In this document: positions 1-8,927 of the stretch, one piece after another
How the letters are laid out: each line of letters opens with the position of its first letter
How positions within the stretch are numbered: position 1 is the first letter of the stretch
Program-made: the position numbers and the translations under genes
Notes under the pieces: generated by a model
The model's input: only the letters and a program-made list of their open reading frames with translations
Told to the model about the DNA's origin: nothing
Databases searched by the model: none
Assembly: GCF_024055575.1 (NCBI RefSeq)
Contig: NZ_JAMXOE010000004.1
Coordinates: 62,001 to 126,000 of the forward strand
DNA from: Mucilaginibacter flavidus
GTDB lineage: Bacteria > Bacteroidota > Bacteroidia > Sphingobacteriales > Sphingobacteriaceae
Reading direction: 5' to 3'
DNA: 64,000 nucleotides

Positions 1-2
1 CA

Positions 3-548
3 TTGGCCGAATTGATATTAAGCGGACTAACCCTATGCGGTATTGGGCTTATTTTCGGGCTGGATGCACATTATCGTACCGGTATTATTCTTGGAGTAAT
101 ATCTTCATTGTTAGTGGCCTTTTACACCATATTTAATGAGCGGCTTACAAAAGTATTTGCTAATGAAACCATTACACTTTATACCATGTTTGGCGGCTTT
201 GCAGGTGTCACGCTATTTTTGCCTGTATATCTTTATCTCTTTTCGGTTAAAATGGAATTGCCTTCGTTGCCGGATTTTGGCTATTTGCTGATACTGGCCT
301 TGTTTTGTACAGTGTTGCTTTACCTGATGTCGACCTATGCGCTAAAAACAATTTCGGCCTTTACTGTTAACCTAACCTTTGGCCTTGAACCGTTATACAG
401 TATTATACTGGCTATCTTAATTTTTAAAGAGAACAGGGATCTCACCGTTGGATTTTATTGCGGCCTTGGGTTGATCATACTTTCCGTAGTGTTGCAGATG
501 GTTAGGGTAGCAGGACATCGGCGGAAAAGAACGATATCAGCAGATTAA
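3..548 (+). CDS. EamA/DMT-family transporter, C-terminal part (cut by window edge)
   Basis: The visible 181 residues are almost entirely hydrophobic helices (about five to six membrane segments) separated by short loops, ending in a basic tail (GHRRKRT). The segment with the motif NLTFGLEPLYSIILA followed by a short charged loop (FKENRDL) and a final helix is the usual end of the second EamA repeat of drug/metabolite transporters. The reading frame is open to the first bases of the window, so the start lies outside; a full member would be about 290-300 residues. The substrate cannot be told from the sequence. The next gene runs towards it on the opposite strand. Confidence 0.8.
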   Translation: MAELILSGLTLCGIGLIFGLDAHYRTGIILGVISSLLVAFYTIFNERLTKVFANETITLYTMFGGFAGVTLFLPVYLYLFSVKMELPSLPDFGYLLILALFCTVLLYLMSTYALKTISAFTVNLTFGLEPLYSIILAILIFKENRDLTVGFYCGLGLIILSVVLQMVRVAGHRRKRTISAD

Positions 549-615
549 AAAAAAATTTATGACAGTTGTTAGCCAGGTCATCCGGCATTGTTGGTAGTAA
601 AAGTCACATATCCGA

Positions 616-1545
616 TCAAAAAACTATAGAATACTGGAGGTTTAAAACCGCATCCCGCGTTAAACCGTCCGGCCTCACTTTCCTGGTTTTAAAAGGAGCT
701 TCTGCCACCACCTCGAAGCGATTGCCATTATTGAAGTTTTTGGTTACCACAACGCTCCCGTTTACTGTAAGCCCCCGCGACCCAATGATAGCTGCCCGCC
801 GACCGGCTATGTTTACGTAGCTGTCTTCGCCCACGTGATAAATTAATGATAGGCTTGGTTTTACGCTCACATTATCTTTTTGTAAATAGAAATAATAGCC
901 CAATCTTCCCAAAAGATCGCTTTTACGTTTAAAATCATTTGTAGGGACAAATTTGAGCACACGTGGATCTGAAAATTCGGCAGGCGAATAACTGTTTTGG
1001 TTTACCTGCACAACCGGCACCTGTACGGCCGCATCAAATTCCCATTTTTTGTTGACCACATAGTTTAGCCCGGTAATGACATCGTAAGTGCCGATACTTG
1101 CCTGGTAATCCAGTGGCAGGCTCTTACCGTCGCTGTTTTTATCGTTGCTCCTGCTTAGTGGAATTTTGACCCCGGCCACGAAAGCTAACTTGTTGCCGCT
1201 GTTTTGTTTAGGTGCGTAGTTGACAGTTTCGTACAGATCCCCAATGTCAAAGTTACTGCCAAGAAAGCCGCTAGCGTAAGTCGCTGTAAGTTTCGACTGG
1301 AAAGACAACCAGCTATTTACGTTGAAAAGATATTCCAAATAGCTGTTAATCGTGCTGGTGTTTTGTTCACCCAACCCATAATTGGCGCCAATATCAATTA
1401 CATGTTTTTTGTTGCGTAAAGTGACGGAGTCATTAGTGTTGTTTTTTAATACCCCAAGGCTGCAAAATCCGGCATCGCTACAGCCTTGCGAAAAGGCATT
1501 GTAAGACATAACGACAGTGATAATAAACAGGAAGAAAAATCTCAT
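616..1545 (-). CDS. exported outer-membrane beta-barrel-like protein, function unknown
   Basis: The 309-residue product begins with a Sec signal (MRFFFLFIITVVMSYNAFSQ, cleavage likely after FSQ). A short Cys-containing segment (GCSDAGFCSLGVL) follows, then alternating polar/hydrophobic strands typical of a small outer-membrane barrel, and the C-terminus is aromatic (YSIVF). Internal features such as a strand rich in Gly/Tyr and the phrase GVKIPLSRS resemble Bacteroidota proteins annotated as putative outer-membrane or transporter proteins, but no specific family is certain. It stands alone, separated by about 320 bases from its upstream neighbour. Confidence 0.65.
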   Translation of the reverse strand: MRFFFLFIITVVMSYNAFSQGCSDAGFCSLGVLKNNTNDSVTLRNKKHVIDIGANYGLGEQNTSTINSYLEYLFNVNSWLSFQSKLTATYASGFLGSNFDIGDLYETVNYAPKQNSGNKLAFVAGVKIPLSRSNDKNSDGKSLPLDYQASIGTYDVITGLNYVVNKKWEFDAAVQVPVVQVNQNSYSPAEFSDPRVLKFVPTNDFKRKSDLLGRLGYYFYLQKDNVSVKPSLSLIYHVGEDSYVNIAGRRAAIIGSRGLTVNGSVVVTKNFNNGNRFEVVAEAPFKTRKVRPDGLTRDAVLNLQYSIVF

Positions 1546-1862
1546 AAGCTAATCGTTTAAATATTGTGTGGATTGACCAGGTTGGCAGCCAATTACTTGG
1601 TCGCGATTACGAAGAAAACCTTACAGCTTCGTAAATATTTACGGGCACAATAAATAATTGTAAGGAATGGAGTTTAGCTGCGACAAAGGCTAAAATTACG
1701 ATCAAGAATTTTTATGGCACCTTCGTTAAAGTTTTCGGCAGTTAGCTTTATAGTAATAATAGCTGCAGTTTTCGTGTTATCTATTTTAAAAAAGAATGTA
1801 AACCCCGCGCCTAACAGGGCGCCGGGAGAAATTGTCCGAAAAAAATAAGAATGTTGCGGTGT
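1546..1862. other. intergenic gap of 317 bp without a recognised gene
   Basis: No convincing coding frame is seen on either strand. Just before the 3' end of the DUF1080 gene there is a GC-rich imperfect hairpin around 1803-1826 (CCCGCGCC / GGGCGCCGGG) that could end transcription of that gene, but it lacks a clear T-run. The part next to 1545 should hold the promoter of the minus-strand barrel gene; I see no good TAnnTTTG element there. Confidence 0.4.
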
Positions 1863-2705
1863 TTATTTAGTAAAAACTGCAGGAAGCCTTGTAATCGCCT
1901 GTATCTTAATATTCTTATAAAAAATCTCCGCCCCTTCCGATTGTATTTGTATTTTCCCTTTAACCAAAGGCGATTCCTGCCCATTATCCATTTGTTTATT
2001 ATGATATAAAATCATCATCACTTTGCCATTTACGATATGTATGCTGGTGTCACCGTGGCAATATAGATCAAGTGTGTTCCATTGGCCGGATGGCTTTTTG
2101 GCATCGATGGATTTCATGCAATGGCGACCTTGCTGGCCGCCTTCTTTAAAGGTAGTGAGGGTTCCTTTGGGGTCGTAAACGTACTCATTTTCGGATTTTT
2201 TTATTACCGGAATATCTGCAAATCCTCCGGCCACGCCCCAATACTCGCCGCAATTTCCTTCCTCCACCTGGAACTCCTGCGACCGCATCCACGCGCCATA
2301 ATCTGCACCATATTTACCTACTGAATGGTACAGCAGTCCGCTGTCTTTCTTTTTGCCTTTCTTTTGCCCCCAAGAAAGCTGTCCCCATCTAAACTGCAAT
2401 TGCAGGTGGTAATTTTCGTATTCTTTTTGGGTTGATATAGCGCCCCAGTTTTCGCCTGATATGCGGATGACGTTTTCGCTTTCATCGTTAACAATAGTAA
2501 AAACATGTTTAGGGTCATTATTCAGGCCAATTGGAGTGCCGGTAATGGGTTTGCCGTTGTCGTCCAGGTCGGGGCCTATGTAGGTGTCCCAGCCGGTTAA
2601 ATCTTTGCCGTTAAACAGCGGTCTCCAGCCGTCCTTTTTCACAATGGTAAAACCAAACGTAATTGCAACTAGCAGTAACACTGAGATTAGCTTTAAAGGT
2701 TTCAT
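1863..2705 (-). CDS. DUF1080 (3-keto-disaccharide hydrolase-like) secreted protein
   Basis: The 280-residue protein has a signal sequence (residues 1-22, MKPLKLISVLLLVAITFGFT) followed by the family opening WRPLFNGKDLTGWDTY. Later motifs are also characteristic of DUF1080: an ENYHLQLQFRWG strand, DSGLLYHSVG, the WMRSQEFQVEEG block, and a terminal strand pair ending in IQIQSEGAEIFYKNIKI. DUF1080 domains are concanavalin-like beta-sandwich domains found in Bacteroidota and Planctomycetota; some members are established 3-keto-disaccharide hydrolases, many are only assumed to act on glycans. Here the protein should act in the periplasm. It is monocistronic as far as can be seen, so no pathway context is available. 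Confidence 0.88.
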   Translation of the reverse strand: MKPLKLISVLLLVAITFGFTIVKKDGWRPLFNGKDLTGWDTYIGPDLDDNGKPITGTPIGLNNDPKHVFTIVNDESENVIRISGENWGAISTQKEYENYHLQLQFRWGQLSWGQKKGKKKDSGLLYHSVGKYGADYGAWMRSQEFQVEEGNCGEYWGVAGGFADIPVIKKSENEYVYDPKGTLTTFKEGGQQGRHCMKSIDAKKPSGQWNTLDLYCHGDTSIHIVNGKVMMILYHNKQMDNGQESPLVKGKIQIQSEGAEIFYKNIKIQAITRLPAVFTK

Positions 2706-2879
2706 ACGGTGATGGTTTAATTAACCGAAGATAGGAAATAAATAAAAGCAAGTAACACTGGTATCAATACCGTTTTACTGAATTAAAACTAACTTAACAT
2801 TGAAAATATAGTTTTGGCAATGGGATTGGCGGGATGCATTTTCGATGCGATCTATTATGAAATAAAGCTCATTCAAATG

Positions 2880-2887
2880 TATATTTG
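2880..2887 (+). promoter_or_regulatory. candidate Bacteroidota -7 promoter element
   Basis: TATATTTG matches the Bacteroidota housekeeping -7 consensus TAnnTTTG and lies 45 bases before the ATG of the exported protein at 2933. I do not see a clear TTTG at the expected -33 position, so this is a weak call. Confidence 0.3.
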
Positions 2888-2932
2888 GCTATCATACGTT
2901 GCCCCAAGTTAATAGAAACCTAATTCTACTTT

Positions 2933-3772
2933 ATGAAAAAATACATCCCTGCTCTGTTTGTTGTACTGTTAACAAGCGTTTTTGCAAAAGCGCAGAATCA
3001 ACAATTTTCAAAATCATTAGGCTCCACATCTGGCGGCACCACGCAACCTTTTCTGTTTTCGGTTAACACCCTCACAGCAGATGCCCCTGCCTGGAATTTT
3101 AATTACACCGGCAGTTATGGCGAACATACCGCAGGCCCTTTTGGCTACGATGGCGTCGACCAGCAGTTTGCTGTTAAGGGTTATCTGGGCAACCGCTTTA
3201 CCCTTTTTGCCAACGCCGACCTGGGCTTTGCCCATAATGGCAGCACAACAACAGCGCAACAAGCGGAAGTAATCCGCGACTTTGTCGGTGGCAAAACATT
3301 TTCGGGAGCCAGGTTTGGATTAGGTTTGGGCGTAAATCGTGATTTTTCAAACACGGGTGCTATTTTCAGCAGGGTTACTGCATCATTCGAGGCTGCCTCA
3401 TGGCGGGTTGGCGGTAACATGAGGTTTGAAAAAGCCTTCAGCAAAACCCGTGATGGCATCGACCTTGTTAGCAGCATCGGTTTCCAGCACCGCATAGCCG
3501 GGCCGATTTTCGCCGGGATTGAAGCCGTAGGCGAGGACCTGGAAGGTTTTTGGGAAGCAGACGAGACCGAGGGTGGCGCCAAGCTGCTGGTTGGTCCGTC
3601 AATACATGTGGCTCCGACCAACTCAAAGTTCTCTTTTTCTGTTTCAGGCGGGCCGGTGTTTCATGCCACGCACAGCACCGTATTACCTTCGGAAGCAATA
3701 AGGGATGTTGGCACATTGGGTACCCAAAATGGTTACACCATCAGGGCTATGGTTGCTTTTAATTTGCATTGA
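2933..3772 (+). CDS. exported beta-rich protein, function unknown
   Basis: The 279-residue protein starts with a Sec signal (MKKYIPALFVVLLTSVFAKAQ, cleavage after KAQ). The mature part is rich in Gly, Phe, Ser and Thr with alternating strands (for example RFTLFANADLGFAH, ARFGLGLGVNRDF, GPIFAGIEAVGEDLEG) and ends in AMVAFNLH, consistent with a small outer-membrane barrel or an autotransporter-like beta domain. I cannot assign a family. A TAnnTTTG-like element sits 45 bases upstream. It is followed by a stretch of AAGAGTCAAGAATC-type repeats, and the next gene is convergent. Confidence 0.65.
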   Translation: MKKYIPALFVVLLTSVFAKAQNQQFSKSLGSTSGGTTQPFLFSVNTLTADAPAWNFNYTGSYGEHTAGPFGYDGVDQQFAVKGYLGNRFTLFANADLGFAHNGSTTTAQQAEVIRDFVGGKTFSGARFGLGLGVNRDFSNTGAIFSRVTASFEAASWRVGGNMRFEKAFSKTRDGIDLVSSIGFQHRIAGPIFAGIEAVGEDLEGFWEADETEGGAKLLVGPSIHVAPTNSKFSFSVSGGPVFHATHSTVLPSEAIRDVGTLGTQNGYTIRAMVAFNLH

Positions 3773-4135
3773 TAAGGTTCAAGAGTCAATAATCAAGGAT
3801 TAAGAGCCGAGAATCAAGAGTCAAGAATCAAGAGCTAAGACAAACGATCTTTAAAACCCGATAATCGGCTCCGTTAAGAGTCCAATATCGGTTCCTGGTG
3901 GAAGGGCTTAACTTAAGGTGAATTCGATATAAGGGTTAATATTATAGTGCTTTATTGCCAGTTTAAGCGTTCCATTTTTACAATAGGAACATCTGTTGTA
4001 AAATAAACATTTGATAATCAATATGTTTCACAGCGTTCGGGGTGTTCCGCTGAGAAAAATGGAACGATTTGCCGGGTTTCTTCGCCCGAACCCGTGCTAA
4101 CTTAGTGAGATTGCCCGATGGGGGTAGTCCGGTGT
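3773..4135. other. 363-bp intergenic gap with dispersed repeat
   Basis: The first 60 bases carry the AATCAAGAGTC repeat (listed separately). The remainder (3841-4135), between two convergent genes, holds no credible coding frame and no strong terminator hairpin that I can identify. Confidence 0.4.
3779..3840. repeat. AATCAAGAGTC-type low-complexity dispersed repeat (copy A)
   Basis: This stretch repeats the words CAAGAGTC, AATCAAGA and TAAGAGCC in near-tandem fashion. Related copies occur at 27227-27260, 27949-27976 and, in the opposite orientation, 30568-30614. All four are in gaps between genes. No coding or hairpin role is visible. Confidence 0.7.
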
Positions 4136-5254
4136 TCAACTCGTCTTTTTATAATTAATAATCGCCCAGCTGTTAAGCACTACGGCAAACAACCCGATAG
4201 TGCCTAACTGCTTTGCTATGTCTTTAAATCCGCTGCCTTTTAGTATTATCATCCGCATTACATCTATCAGGTAGGCCACAGGGTTAAACTTCGTGACAAA
4301 CTTGGCCCAGTCGGGCATGCTGTCAATCGATGTGAACAGGCCGCCCATCAGGATAAATACCATCATAAAGAAAAACATCACAAACATGGCCTGCTGCTGG
4401 GTATCGCAAAAAGTAGAAATCAGTAGCCCAAAGCCGGATATGGCCAATAGGTAAACCGCGATAAATGCGTAAAGCAATAATATATTTCCCAACGGGGTGA
4501 TGCCATATATCAACCATGAAACTATCAGTCCCAGTGTAAATACGATGTTGCCCAATATCCAGAAGGGAATGAGCTTGCCTAATATAAAATGATGCTTTTT
4601 TATAGGGGTTACATTTATCTGCTCGATGGTGCCCACTTCCTTTTCCTTCACTATGTTCAGTGCGGTTAAAAAGCCGCCTATCATGGTCACCAGAATCGCC
4701 AATATGCCAGGTACCATAAACACATGATAATTTAAATATGGATTAAACCAGTTGGATGAGGCAATAGTTATGGTTGGTTGCTGGTTAAATTTGCCGGGCT
4801 GTACCAGTTGAACACGAACATCGGCATTAAAATTTTTGATAATGCCGGTGAGATAAACCCCACCCAAATTGGCTTTTGTGCCGTTGATGGCATTTACGGC
4901 GATAAACAGCTTTTGCTCATCCTCGCGCACAAGGTTGCGTTCAAAGCCGTGCGGAATTTCGAGGATCAAATCGGCCTTATCGCTTTCGATCAGCTTGAAT
5001 GCTTCTTTGAAAGAAAAATCGTAGCCGGTCAGTTTAAAATATCCCGATGCGGTGATTTTTGAGATCAGCTTTTGCGAGTAGGAGGAATGGTCGTTATCAA
5101 TAACCGCAATGTTTACATTCTTTACTTCGTAATTGGAAGCCAGCGGCAATATCAAAAGCTGCATAACCGGCATCACCATCACCATAGCCAGTATAGCCCT
5201 GTTGCGGAATATCTGCCTGAACTCCTTCTGCAATAAAAATTTGATAGTCCTCAT
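4136..5254 (-). CDS. ABC-2 type exporter permease (YbhR-like), second permease
   Basis: This 372-residue protein has the ABC-2 permease plan: a cytoplasmic N-terminus (MRTIKFLLQKEFRQIFRNRA), a first membrane helix near residues 20-40, a large periplasmic domain (about 45-180), then five to six helices in the C-terminal half. The conserved loop NIVKEKEVGTIEQINVTP between the helices is diagnostic of the YbhR/YhhJ/DrrB group. It overlaps the upstream permease gene by 4 bases (ATGA), which signals translational coupling, and is the last gene of the exporter operon. With its partner it forms the membrane pore for export of drugs or other hydrophobic compounds; the substrate is not shown. Confidence 0.9.
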   Translation of the reverse strand: MRTIKFLLQKEFRQIFRNRAILAMVMVMPVMQLLILPLASNYEVKNVNIAVIDNDHSSYSQKLISKITASGYFKLTGYDFSFKEAFKLIESDKADLILEIPHGFERNLVREDEQKLFIAVNAINGTKANLGGVYLTGIIKNFNADVRVQLVQPGKFNQQPTITIASSNWFNPYLNYHVFMVPGILAILVTMIGGFLTALNIVKEKEVGTIEQINVTPIKKHHFILGKLIPFWILGNIVFTLGLIVSWLIYGITPLGNILLLYAFIAVYLLAISGFGLLISTFCDTQQQAMFVMFFFMMVFILMGGLFTSIDSMPDWAKFVTKFNPVAYLIDVMRMIILKGSGFKDIAKQLGTIGLFAVVLNSWAIINYKKTS

Positions 5255-6357
5255 GACAGGCGTATTTTAAAACTTTTTAAACTGATGATAAGCAGCGCAA
5301 CAGTTATCCCCGAAAGGATAAGCGTTTCTTTCCAGATAGCGTTGAAGCCAAGACCTTTTATCATAATGTCCTTTACAATTATGTAATACCATTTGGCCGG
5401 GATGATATTTGAAAACCACTGTAGCGGCACGGGCATATTCTCGATGGGGAACATAAAGCCGCTGAACAATATGGTAGGCAACAACATCCCCATGAGCGAA
5501 ATCAACATGGCTACCTGCTGCGAATTGGTTTTAACCGATATAAAAATGCCTACGGTAAGGCAGGTAATTATAAACAACGTGCTCTCGGCAAAAAGCAAAA
5601 GTATGTTGCCGTTTACAGGCAAATCAAGTACAAAAACACTCAGCAATAAAATTGATGCGACGTTAATAAGCGACAATAAAAGATAGGGGACCGCCTTTGA
5701 TATGATTACCAGTATAGGCCTGAACGGCGATACCAGCAAAATCTCCATAGTGCCGGTTTCCTTTTCTTTTACTATAGATACGGCGGTCATCATAACACAA
5801 ACCAGCATCAGTACCAGCGCCATAACACCGGGAACAAAATTAGGTGCGCCCTTAAGTTGCGGGTTATACAACATCCGTATTTCGGGTTGAATGCGGTAAG
5901 GAATTTTTGATGTTTTGCTAAGTTGTGCCTGGTAATCCTGTATTATCGAGCCTACATAGCTGGTTAGTGTAGTGGCATTGTTCGGGTCAGATGCATCGGC
6001 TATTACCTGTATTTGGGCAGCATTTTGGTGCAGCAAATCGTTATTGAAACCTGCAGGGAAAATAACCGCCATCCGGATATCGCCCCGTTTAAAGGCATCT
6101 TCCATTTGCTGGTGACTCATAACAGTCCGCACAATATCAAAATACCGGCTTGCCCCAATTTTGGTAATAATTTCTTTGGATGCGGCATCGTTGGCCTGGT
6201 CCATTATCACTATCCGGCTGTTTTTTACCTCGTTGGTAAGCGCGAAGCCGAATATCAGTATCTGCACTACAGGCATGCCGAACAGGATGAGCAAGGTCTT
6301 CCTATCACGCAGCACATGGGCAAACTCCTTTTTTATAAATACCAAAAACTTTTTCAT
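5251..6357 (-). CDS. ABC-2 type exporter permease (YbhS-like), first permease
   Basis: I start this gene at the ATG at 6357 (MKKFLVFIKKEFAHVLRD) because that gives the family's usual N-terminus and a 10-base gap after the ATPase gene. An in-frame upstream ATG at 6414 would add 19 unlike residues and overlap the ATPase gene. The 368-residue product has one N-terminal helix, a large periplasmic domain, and five to six C-terminal helices with the conserved SIVKEKETGTMEILLVSP loop. It is paralogous to the next permease and presumably forms a heterodimer with it. Both need the two ATPases encoded just upstream. Confidence 0.9.
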   Translation of the reverse strand: MKKFLVFIKKEFAHVLRDRKTLLILFGMPVVQILIFGFALTNEVKNSRIVIMDQANDAASKEIITKIGASRYFDIVRTVMSHQQMEDAFKRGDIRMAVIFPAGFNNDLLHQNAAQIQVIADASDPNNATTLTSYVGSIIQDYQAQLSKTSKIPYRIQPEIRMLYNPQLKGAPNFVPGVMALVLMLVCVMMTAVSIVKEKETGTMEILLVSPFRPILVIISKAVPYLLLSLINVASILLLSVFVLDLPVNGNILLLFAESTLFIITCLTVGIFISVKTNSQQVAMLISLMGMLLPTILFSGFMFPIENMPVPLQWFSNIIPAKWYYIIVKDIMIKGLGFNAIWKETLILSGITVALLIISLKSFKIRLS

Positions 6358-6367
6358 TGCAATATGT

Positions 6368-7108
6368 TTAATCGCCGCGTTTTGCGCCGCGTGCCAGTTT
6401 ATAAAATACCTCATCCATCGTTTCCACCCCGAAGGTGTTTTTTAAATTCCTCGGGGTATCCAGTGCTTTAATTTTACCATCTACCATCAATGATATGCGG
6501 TTACAGTATTCGGCTTCATCCATGTAGTGGGTAGTCACAAATATGGTTACGCCGCGGTCGGCAGCATTATAAATCAAATCCCAAAACTGGCGCCGGGTAA
6601 CCGGGTCGACGCCACCGGTTGGCTCATCCAAAAAAACAATTTTAGGCTCGTGTAGTACCGCTACCGAAAAGGATAGCTTTTGTTTCCAGCCCAGCGGGAG
6701 GGAGGCCACCAGCTTTTTAGCCTCTTGTTTAAGCCCAAGGTTATGAAGTAATTCATCACTTTTTGTTTTGATTTGCAGATCGGTCAACCCGTAAATTCCA
6801 CCAAAGAATTTTATGTTTTCAATTACAGTCAAATCTTCATACAGCGAAAACTTCTGGCTCATATAGCCGATGTTCCGTTTTATCTGCTCGGTTTGCTTGT
6901 ACACATCAAACCCGGCAATAGTCGCGCTGCCCGACGAGGGGATGGAAAGCCCGCAAAGCATGCGCATAGCCGTCGTTTTCCCGGCGCCGTTTGCCCCTAA
7001 AAAGCCAAATATTTCGCCTTTTTCCACCTCGAAGGTTATCTCGTCAGCGGCAATAAAGTCACCAAAGCGTTTGGTTAGTTTATCGGTTTTTATAACGGTT
7101 TCGCCCAT
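6368..7108 (-). CDS. ABC exporter ATPase, second subunit (degenerate signature motif)
   Basis: The 246-residue ATPase has Walker A (GANGAGKT, residues 38-45), a Q-loop region (MSQKFSLYEDL), Walker B (KIVFLDEPTGG) and an H-loop (TTHYMDEAEY). Instead of LSGGQ it has LPLGWKQ, a degenerate signature known from the second half of E. coli YbhF. It is separated by 3 bases from the upstream ATPase and 10 from the permease. Together the two ATPases correspond to the two halves of YbhF: one composite site would combine this protein's Walker motifs and H-loop with the partner's intact LSGGM signature. It acts on the cytoplasmic face to drive export. Confidence 0.92.
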   Translation of the reverse strand: MGETVIKTDKLTKRFGDFIAADEITFEVEKGEIFGFLGANGAGKTTAMRMLCGLSIPSSGSATIAGFDVYKQTEQIKRNIGYMSQKFSLYEDLTVIENIKFFGGIYGLTDLQIKTKSDELLHNLGLKQEAKKLVASLPLGWKQKLSFSVAVLHEPKIVFLDEPTGGVDPVTRRQFWDLIYNAADRGVTIFVTTHYMDEAEYCNRISLMVDGKIKALDTPRNLKNTFGVETMDEVFYKLARGAKRGD

Positions 7109-7111
7109 GGT

Positions 7112-8023
7112 TTAATCCTTTAATAATTTAATAAAGCTGTCCTCGATGGTCGCCCCGGTTTTTTTAAGTTCGAGGCCGGTCAGATCTTTTTTTGTTAAAT
7201 ACGATTTTACGCCCTCTAAATCGACTGCTTTGTTTTTAAATGATGCATGCGCAAATTCGCCGAATGCATAACTGGCCAATACTTCGTCATACCCGTTCAG
7301 TATTTTTAAAAGCGCATGCATGTTATCGGCTTTTATGGCGTAAAGCTGGTCGGGATATGCTTTAATGATGTTACCTGGCGTGTTAACTGACAAGAGTTTG
7401 CCGCCCTGTATCAGCGCAATTCTGTCGCACAAATTTGCCTCATCCATGTAAGGAGTGGATACCACGATGGTGATGTTTTGCGCCTTCAACTGTTTCAGCA
7501 TCTCCCAAAATTCCTTGCGCGATACAGGGTCGACCCCGGTTGTCGGTTCATCTAAAAACAGTACGGTAGGCTTATGTATCAGCGCGCAGCACAACGCCAG
7601 CTTCTGCTTCATCCCGCCCGATAGTTTACCCGCGCGACGAGTTTTAAAAGACTCCAGCTGTACGTAGATATCTTTTATCAGGTGATAATTTTCTTTAATG
7701 GTGGTATTAAACAGTGTGGCGAAAAAATTAAGATTTTCTTCAACGCTCAAATCCTGGTACAGCGAAAACTTACCCGGCATATAACCCACGCGACTTCGTA
7801 TCTGGCTGTAATCCTTCACCACGTCGAAGCCATCCACCGTGGCCGAGCCGCCGTCAGGCAGCAGCAGGGTAGTCAAAACCCGGAAGATACTGGTTTTGCC
7901 CGCGCCATCCGGGCCTATCAAGCCGAATATTTCGCCCTGGTTTACTGAAAATGAAACCACATCTACCGCGGTAGTTTCTCCGTAAACCTTGGTTAAATCC
8001 TTTACAATTACAGCCGCTTCCAT
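7112..8023 (-). CDS. ABC exporter ATPase, first subunit (no H-loop histidine)
   Basis: This 303-residue ATPase has Walker A (GPDGAGKT, residues 37-44), a canonical-like signature LSGGMKQKL, Walker B (TVLFLDEPTTGVDP) and, where the H-loop should be, STPYMDEA with proline replacing histidine. About 80 extra C-terminal residues follow the nucleotide-binding domain. The defects are complementary to those of the neighbouring ATPase, so the pair should make one competent and one degenerate ATP site. It lies 2 bases after the HlyD-like gene and 3 before the second ATPase. Export of toxic compounds is the likely role, inferred from the operon. Confidence 0.92.
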   Translation of the reverse strand: MEAAVIVKDLTKVYGETTAVDVVSFSVNQGEIFGLIGPDGAGKTSIFRVLTTLLLPDGGSATVDGFDVVKDYSQIRSRVGYMPGKFSLYQDLSVEENLNFFATLFNTTIKENYHLIKDIYVQLESFKTRRAGKLSGGMKQKLALCCALIHKPTVLFLDEPTTGVDPVSRKEFWEMLKQLKAQNITIVVSTPYMDEANLCDRIALIQGGKLLSVNTPGNIIKAYPDQLYAIKADNMHALLKILNGYDEVLASYAFGEFAHASFKNKAVDLEGVKSYLTKKDLTGLELKKTGATIEDSFIKLLKD

Positions 8024-8025
8024 AA

Positions 8026-8919
8026 TTATAGCTTTACTTCGCCGTACATGCCTATTTTGAGGTATCCGTCGTTTTTCACCCTGATTTTAATTGCGTAAAC
8101 CAGGTTGGCGCGCTCGTCTTTAGTCTGGATGGTTTTTGGGGTAAACTCTGCCTTATCGCTTACCCATTCAATAGTACCCTGATAGGTTTTGTAGGTGTCT
8201 TTCGTATCATCCACCAACACTTTCACCTGTTGGTTAACTTTTACATGCGAAATCTGGTCGCCGGTAATATAGGCCCGCAGGATAATAGAATTCAGCTCCG
8301 CTATTTTGTAAATAGGCTTGCCATTGGTGGTTACTTCGTTTACCTCGGCATATTTGGTGAGCACCGTACCGTTTACGCCGTTTATGATGCGGCATTTTTC
8401 CAGTTGGTCGTTTATTTGCTGCACCTGCACATCAAGAGGCGCAGTCTGTTCGTTAAGGTTTGCCGACATAATACCCAGCGACGATTGCTGGGCTGATATC
8501 TGCTTTTTCACAACCGCCACCTGCGAATTTTCATCGTCCAGTTGTTTTTGCGTAGCCGCATCTGCTTTTAACAGGTTGGTAATACGTTTCTGCTCGCGTT
8601 CGGCCTGGCGCAATTGCTCCTGCAGGGCAGCGGTTTGCGCCGCTATATCGGGTTTGCCGCTTAAAACGGCCTTAGCCTGGGCCTGTAGTTGTTTCTTTTT
8701 TAGATAGAGCTGCACACTATCGATGTAGCCTATCTGCTGCCCGGCTTTTAACACCTGGCCCTCCTCTATGTCAAGCTGTTTTATAGTTCCGGTAGCTTCG
8801 GCGGATACAATGGTTTCCACAGCTTCGAATGTGCCGGACGCATCGTATTTTTCTTCGGACTTATTACAGGCTGTGAGGCCTATTAATAGTATGGTTGATA
8901 ATATTTGTATTTTTTTCAT
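8026..8919 (-). CDS. HlyD/YbhG-type membrane-fusion lipoprotein
   Basis: The 297-residue product carries a lipoprotein signal (MKKIQILSTILLIGLTAC, lipobox LTAC with Cys18). The first biotinyl-lipoyl half (ATGTIKQLDIEEGQVLKAGQ) is followed by a long alpha-helical hairpin rich in Gln/Lys/Ala (about residues 70-165), the second lipoyl half (IINGVNGTVLTKYAEVNEVTTNG), and a beta-barrel domain. This order is that of periplasmic adaptor proteins that bridge an inner-membrane exporter and a TolC channel. It sits between the TolC-like gene (8-base gap) and the ATPases, which completes a YbhG-FSR-type tripartite exporter. Confidence 0.92.
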   Translation of the reverse strand: MKKIQILSTILLIGLTACNKSEEKYDASGTFEAVETIVSAEATGTIKQLDIEEGQVLKAGQQIGYIDSVQLYLKKKQLQAQAKAVLSGKPDIAAQTAALQEQLRQAEREQKRITNLLKADAATQKQLDDENSQVAVVKKQISAQQSSLGIMSANLNEQTAPLDVQVQQINDQLEKCRIINGVNGTVLTKYAEVNEVTTNGKPIYKIAELNSIILRAYITGDQISHVKVNQQVKVLVDDTKDTYKTYQGTIEWVSDKAEFTPKTIQTKDERANLVYAIKIRVKNDGYLKIGMYGEVKL

Positions 8920-8927
8920 GACAAGTT

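Noticed and set aside
566..820. Possible gene on the plus strand
   Set aside because: It lies antisense to the barrel gene at 616-1545, lacks domain features and has biased composition typical of a shadow frame.
5251..6414. Longer start for the first permease at 6414
   Set aside because: It would overlap the ATPase gene by about 47 bases and add residues unlike the family; ATG at 6357 gives the standard start.
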